A DNA stretch of 46,436 nucleotides from Chara braunii. Its lineage: Eukaryota > Streptophyta > Charophyceae > Charales > Characeae. The DNA lies in contig BFEA01000755.1 of the NCBI GenBank assembly GCA_003427395.1, positions 73,241-119,676 of the forward strand. Reading direction: 5' to 3'. The notes under the pieces are model-generated. The model saw nothing but the letters and a program-made list of their open reading frames with translations. It was not told where the DNA came from and searched no databases. Positions 42,250 to 46,436 of this stretch are shown here, piece by piece; the stretch's first letter is position 1; every line of letters begins with the position of its first letter. The position numbers and the translations under genes were made by a program.

Positions 42250-42510
42250 AGGCTATGTTTTCGGGCGGTCGGACACAAAACTTCTATTTAGGTACACATT
42301 TCAGTGTCCGTCCGGGATGATCCCCAGGCACGGTTTCAGGCAGCCCCGACACAAAAAAACAAAAAAAAAAGAATTAAAAAAAAATCAATCACTTCCAGAA
42401 AAAAAAAAGTATGTTGTGTAGAATTGAAATACAAAAGCGTTTTGGTTGAAGGTCACATTATAATTCCTCACAGAATCGAAGATAAAGTAAAACAACAAAA
42501 ATAAATATAT
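42250..42510 (+). mobile_element. Diverged module-bearing element
   Basis: GC-rich left part (TTTTCGGGCGGTCGGACAC), two A-rich runs and a diverged module (GTATGTTGTGTAGAATTG then AAGGTCACATTATAATTCC). Related to 7800-8081. No clean ends. Confidence 0.45.
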
Positions 42511-42641
42511 GCACTCCTTTTAGACCACTTTAGCTCTTTTAAAACCAATTTATACCCCCCTTCTCCTTGCTTGACAACTAACTCGCATAAAAAAAAATAA
42601 GCTCGAATTTGGGGGTCTTAGGGAGAGCGAAAAAAAAAAAC

Positions 42642-42671
<30 letters not shown>

Positions 42672-42673
<2 letters not shown>

Positions 42674-43477
42674 GGGTTACCTGACCGAACGTTCTGGGGC
42701 CCCCAGGCTGGCCCCCGAACGTTCGGGCGTTCGGGGTGCCGTTCGGGGGCCGAACACCTCCAATTTTGAGCCCCGCTAAAACAACTTTCGGGGCCTAAAA
42801 ATAAGTTTTTTTTTTTGAATTTATTTTTTTGAGTTCTCTCTGATGTAACCTACACGCCTAAAATTTTAGAAGCAATTCTGATCAGCCCAAAAAACATTAA
42901 AAATCGTCAAAGATGGGGGTGTCAAAACGTGCTCGCCCACTCACTATTTTGTTTTTTTTCTTCACTTTTAACTTTTTGTTTTCACTTTATTTCTAGGCCT
43001 AAACAATTTTATTATTTTTTAAAAACTTTTTAATGACTTATTGACTATGTAGACTAAATCTCTGTAAATTTTCAGGGCATTTGTCAATGCTAAAAAATAA
43101 TTAAAAATCCGCAAAGATGGCGGTGTCGAAAAGGTGCTAGCACACGCACCCATTTTAATTCTCTTTTTATTTTTTCTTATTTTTATTATAGTGTCTATTT
43201 TCTATATTTGATTTTTAATTCACTTTTGGTAAACAATTTGGATGTAGTGCCCAAGCAAATGTTGTTGAGCTTAGTTTTTTCCATAACATATTTAGTTTTC
43301 GGAATTTTTGAAAACCTTTTTGTTTTTTTTTTTTGTTTTTTTTTTGGGTCCCCGTTCGGCCCGAACGGCCGAACGCCTTCCGAAGGGGTCCCGTACGTTC
43401 GAGGGTTCGGGTTCGGGCGTTCAGGTTTGGGCGTTCGGGTTTGGGCGTTCGGCCTGTCCCGAAGGCCGGCAACCCTG
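42672..43477 (-). mobile_element. Family A element, long form
   Basis: TAGGGTTACCTG...CCGGCAACCCTG, about 806 bp, in TA-repeat flanks. Two internal repeat copies (GATGGGGGTGTC, GATGGCGGTGTC). The right subterminal block has GTTCGGGTTTGGGCG-type repeats expanded about threefold. Confidence 0.82.
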
Positions 43478-43499
43478 TATATATGTATTTACAAAATAG

Positions 43500-43847
43500 C
43501 CGGCCTTCCGGACGGGTCGAACGCTCGAACCCGAACGCCGGAATGGTCGGGATCCTCTCTCAAGGCGTTCGGTCGTTCGGCCAAACTGGGACAAAAAAAA
43601 AAAAAAAAAAACAAATATATGTTATGCATAAGAATAAACTAAACAACATTTGTCTCAATGTTACATCAAAATCCGTTACCAAATTTGAAATAATAATCAA
43701 CTACTAAAAATAAATAATAATAATAAAAATTATGAAAAAAAAAAACGAGAATGAAATTATTCAGTGTGCGAGCACATTTTTGACACCGCCATCTTTGACG
43801 ATTTTTATTTTGTTTTGGCTGTGACAAATGCCATGAAATTTTATACA
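43500..43847 (+). mobile_element. Family A element cut by the gypsy element
   Basis: GC-rich left part (GACGGGTCGAACGCTCG), A tract, module (ATATGTTATGCAT) and first internal repeat (CACCGCCATCTTTGACG), ending abruptly in TTTTATACA where the retroelement starts. The first bases of the left end are missing. Confidence 0.7.
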
Positions 43848-44118
43848 TGTGACGTACGTGCAGAGGGCACGTGCGAAGAATGGTGTGAGAGAGAGAGAGA
43901 GAGAGGAGATGGACACACACGAAAGCAGCAGCTGAGTGAAGGTCGAGTCCGGCCAATGAACGAATGAACAAAATGAATGAACCTCCCGCCCTGAATCTAG
44001 GCCGAAGTGATATACCGGCCTAGGTCCAGGTACGGGATAACCTGGTACCGGACCAGGGTCAGGCCGACGGCCTGAAACTGGTCCGGCCTCACTGCCGGGC
44101 CGTAGGGGTACCGCTACA
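43848..44118 (-). mobile_element. Possible 3' LTR of the gypsy element
   Basis: The left edge is where family A sequence stops. Read on the minus strand, a segment starting TGTAGCGGTACC and ending GTCACA would have TG...CA-type ends. The other LTR is outside the window and no strong polypurine tract precedes it, so the inner limit is a guess; the LTR could extend further toward 45271. Confidence 0.4.
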
Positions 44119-44285
44119 CGATCCTCGGACCTGTGAATGGATCAAGCGATACATCAAACACGCTATCCGCTGAAATAGCGGACCCCCAAAAGGACGGCGA
44201 AAGAAACAATCCTAGATGCGGAGCAGGCTCCATGCGGGAAAGGGGATTCAATGAAGACCAAGCCTCAAGCCTAATCTATACCATA

Positions 44286-44420
44286 ATGTCTGGTCTGTGT
44301 CGACCCAAAAAGTAGAAAAATGTCTGACCTGTGTCGGCCAAGAAAGAGAAAAATGTCTGACCTGTGTCGGCCAAGAAAGAGAAAAATGTCTGACCTGTGT
44401 CGACCAAGAAAGAGAAAAAT
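44286..44420. repeat. 33-bp tandem repeat, four copies
   Basis: Unit AATGTCTGACCTGTGTCGGC plus CAAGAAAGAGAAA. The first copy is the most diverged. Confidence 0.9.
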
Positions 44421-45152
44421 GTCTCATGAGCCAAATAGGCTGAATATAAATCAACACCGGGGCCCTAAAGGCCAAGGAATAACTAAACCAATGTCCTAAG
44501 GCGAAAACGAATGTGGCACAGTCTCACGTGCCCTGTACACAATGCACAATACCTGAGAAAAGAGAAAGGGACTCAGTCGCATGGCAGAAGTAGGAATGGG
44601 TGGGAAGGCACCAGGTACAACTCTCAGAGTAAACTCCAAGGGGGCACCCACACAACCAGGTAAGGGGTCATCAGGCTCAGAGGGGGAGTAACATCACGAC
44701 ACCAGGCTCAATGGAAACCATCAAACGGGTACCGCCAGCTGAAAGGGTGGAAGGGCACTCACACAAGGGAGCACACATAAGGTGAGTCTGAAAGGAGAGA
44801 GGGTTATGCCGGCATAGACATGAAGCCAGAAGCCGCGAGCAAGGAAAACGTACAATCCAGAGGAGGGCGCGAAGCATAAGGTAAGGCAGAAGGGCGGCAA
44901 GCGGACACACCCACATAGACAGGGAAAATAGGGGTCATCATGCGACTGAAGGGTAAGCTCGAGGGTGGTAAATAGGTAGGAATGATGGGAACTCTGTAGC
45001 TGAAAAAGTGAAGTAATCCACTGATAAGTCTCGAGGCTGAAGTCGAACCGAAGTAGCCTGGATGAAGTAGGAGTACTGCAAAAGCCGAATAGAAGTCCGG
45101 AGCAAAGCGACAGGTACTCTGGTACAACGGAGCAGCACTGAGGTCGAAAGTC

Positions 45153-45204
45153 GAATGTAGAAGCCGAATGTAGAAGCCGAATGTAGAAGCCGAATGTAGA
45201 AACC
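45153..45204. repeat. 13-bp tandem repeat, four copies
   Basis: GAATGTAGAAGCC repeated, the last copy with one change. Confidence 0.9.
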
Positions 45205-45271
45205 GAAACCGGGAGTTGCTGCATAAGTGTCCAGGAATGGTAAAAGATAGAGAGCGTATGGGGGATATAGA

Positions 45272-46435
45272 TTAGTCACGAAAACGAGAAGACAGTCGAT
45301 GGGTACGCTGAGGGCGAGAGGAATGAACTGCAACAACAGGCGGAACCACATCTATAGGGGGAGGAGGGCCTGAGGCGGGTACCGGTGGAGCAGGAGGACC
45401 CATCGATGGAGGAGGGGGAATGTTAGTGGTCGCAGAGGTAGAAGGGTCAATGGTAGAAGGATGAGAAGTAGGGGGGGAGGATGATGAAGGGAAAGGATGA
45501 GCACGATCTTAAGCACGTACGAAAGTCATAGCATGCTTCAAGTGCTCAAGAGGCTCCCAAGTAGACTCCTCGTCANGATAACCCTTCCATCGAACGAGAT
45601 ACTCGAGGCGGGGAGGGTCACCATCAGTCATACGCCGGGACGCAATATCAGAGACGACAAACTCCTCATGACCCTCAATGATGATGGGAGAGGGGCGAGG
45701 GTAAGGTCGACCATGGAACTCAGGGGGAGACCGTCTGAAGGGGCGCAAAAAAGATACATGGAACACATCATGTAAGTTAGCGCGGTACATGGAATAGGGG
45801 AGCTTCAATTAGAAGCTCACCGGACAATCATGATTGGGTCCGGCAGGTGCAAGAATGGTGCATGGTCCAACGTATCGACGTCTGAATTTCCAAAGTGTGT
45901 CAGCTTCGGGCTGGAAGTGACGTGCGTCGACAAGAACCTCGTCGCCAACTTTGAAGGGATGGTCGATGCGAGAGCGGTTAGCGTGAGTGGCCATGCGAGT
46001 CTAGGAGTTAGCAATGCTCTCGCGAGCTTTGCTAAGGAGTGCATCCATCTCCTTTACCCTGTCATCGAGGGCAGGGCATTTGGTGTTGGGATGGATCTAA
46101 GATGGACGAAGAAGGTCAGATGGGACACGGGGATTGTATCCCAAGTCACAGTAGTAGGGAGACATGACAGTGGCAGGAGAAATAGCATGGTTATAANCAA
46201 TCTCTGCGTGAGCAAGATGCAAATCCCAATCAGAGTCATTCTCAACAAACTTCTTGAGGATACTCCAAAGAGTTTTGTTGGTGACCTCGGTCTGTCCATC
46301 TGACTGGGGGTGATAGGAGGAGGAGAGGCGGAGCTCGGAGCCATAGATCTCATGGAGTCCACTCCTGAAATGGGAAGTGAAGCGGGGATCGCGATCAGAG
46401 ACGATGCTAGTGGGGAGACCGTGATGGATGGCAAT
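45272..46435 (-). pseudogene. Ty3/gypsy chromovirus pol, C-terminal part, four in-frame stops
   Basis: One minus-strand frame of 388 codons runs off the window edge. It shows the integrase catalytic core (IVSDRDPRFTS to SYHPQSDGQTE, with Asp and Glu separated by 35 residues), a GPY/F-like region (WKFRRRYVGPCTIL), HDVFHVSFLRPF, and a chromodomain (LEYLVRWKGY, EESTWEPLEHL). It ends in a Pro/Ser-rich tail and TAA at 45272-45274. Stops interrupt at 46097-46099 (TAG), 46001-46003 (TAG), 45809-45811 (TAA) and 45509-45511 (TAA), but there is no frameshift. The last of these could be a genuine terminator. Two N bases (45576, 46197) fall inside. It is a decayed integrase and chromodomain segment; protease, RT and RNase H would lie outside the window. 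Confidence 0.88.
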
Positions 46436-46436
46436 A

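Larger units (their letters stand above)
44119..45271 (-). other. Non-coding 3' region of the gypsy element
   Basis: About 1.1 kb between the pol stop and the presumed LTR, with two small tandem arrays and no open frame resembling an element gene. Confidence 0.5.

Noticed and set aside
46054-46434. 126-codon minus-strand frame at the window end
   Set aside because: It is an alternative frame over the integrase; the frame one base away carries the HPQSDGQTE integrase signature.

Overview
The window looks like nuclear DNA from a green-lineage (streptophyte) eukaryote. Evidence: a four-exon TMCO1-family gene with GT-AG introns of 1.6-2.0 kb and a plant-like C-terminus, U6 and U2 snRNA-derived copies, plant-mitochondrion-type tRNA remnants, and a Ty3/gypsy chromodomain retroelement. 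The repeat load, assembly gaps and lack of bacterial gene structure would suit a charophyte alga such as Chara, but the species is inference. Nearly everything except the one gene is mobile or simple-sequence DNA.

Layout. 1-13053 is a nested graveyard of short hAT-like non-autonomous transposons. Family A (ends CAGGGTTGCC...GGCAACCCTG), family B (ends CTAGGCTACC...GGTAGCCTAG) and one family C element have 8-bp target duplications that I could read directly for nine copies. Three small minus-strand fragments carrying a hammerhead-ribozyme core (here called H units) sit in TA repeats among them. 13054-20942 is mostly non-coding, with tandem repeats, a pyrimidine-rich stretch, one gap, a U6 retropseudogene, a U2-like fragment and a U6-hammerhead chimera flanked by a perfect 16-bp duplication. 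20943-26878 is the TMCO1 gene (183 codons). Its introns hold a MITE, a tRNA-Trp-like pseudogene and a tRNA-derived SINE with a 13-bp duplication. 26879-32020 is non-coding with a small inverted-repeat element and a (CT)35 tract. 32021-32585 holds 1.3 copies of the hammerhead element, with the best preserved ribozyme at 32448-32507. 32805-36040 is a 3.2-kb element with about 80-bp terminal inverted repeats and an internal array of hairpin-bearing repeats. 36067-43847 is again A/B transposons plus a mitochondrial-like insertion with tRNA-Gln. 43848-46436 is the 3' part of a minus-strand Ty3/gypsy chromovirus-type element with four in-frame stops.

Most notable: a family of small elements with a type III hammerhead ribozyme. 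Several copies start within about 10 nt of the predicted self-cleavage site, and one was integrated as a U6 snRNA chimera. This looks like a retrozyme-type RNA being copied into DNA by a LINE-like machinery. The only functional relationship among genes that I can defend is TMCO1 as a host ER calcium/translocon protein; all other units are parasitic or decayed.
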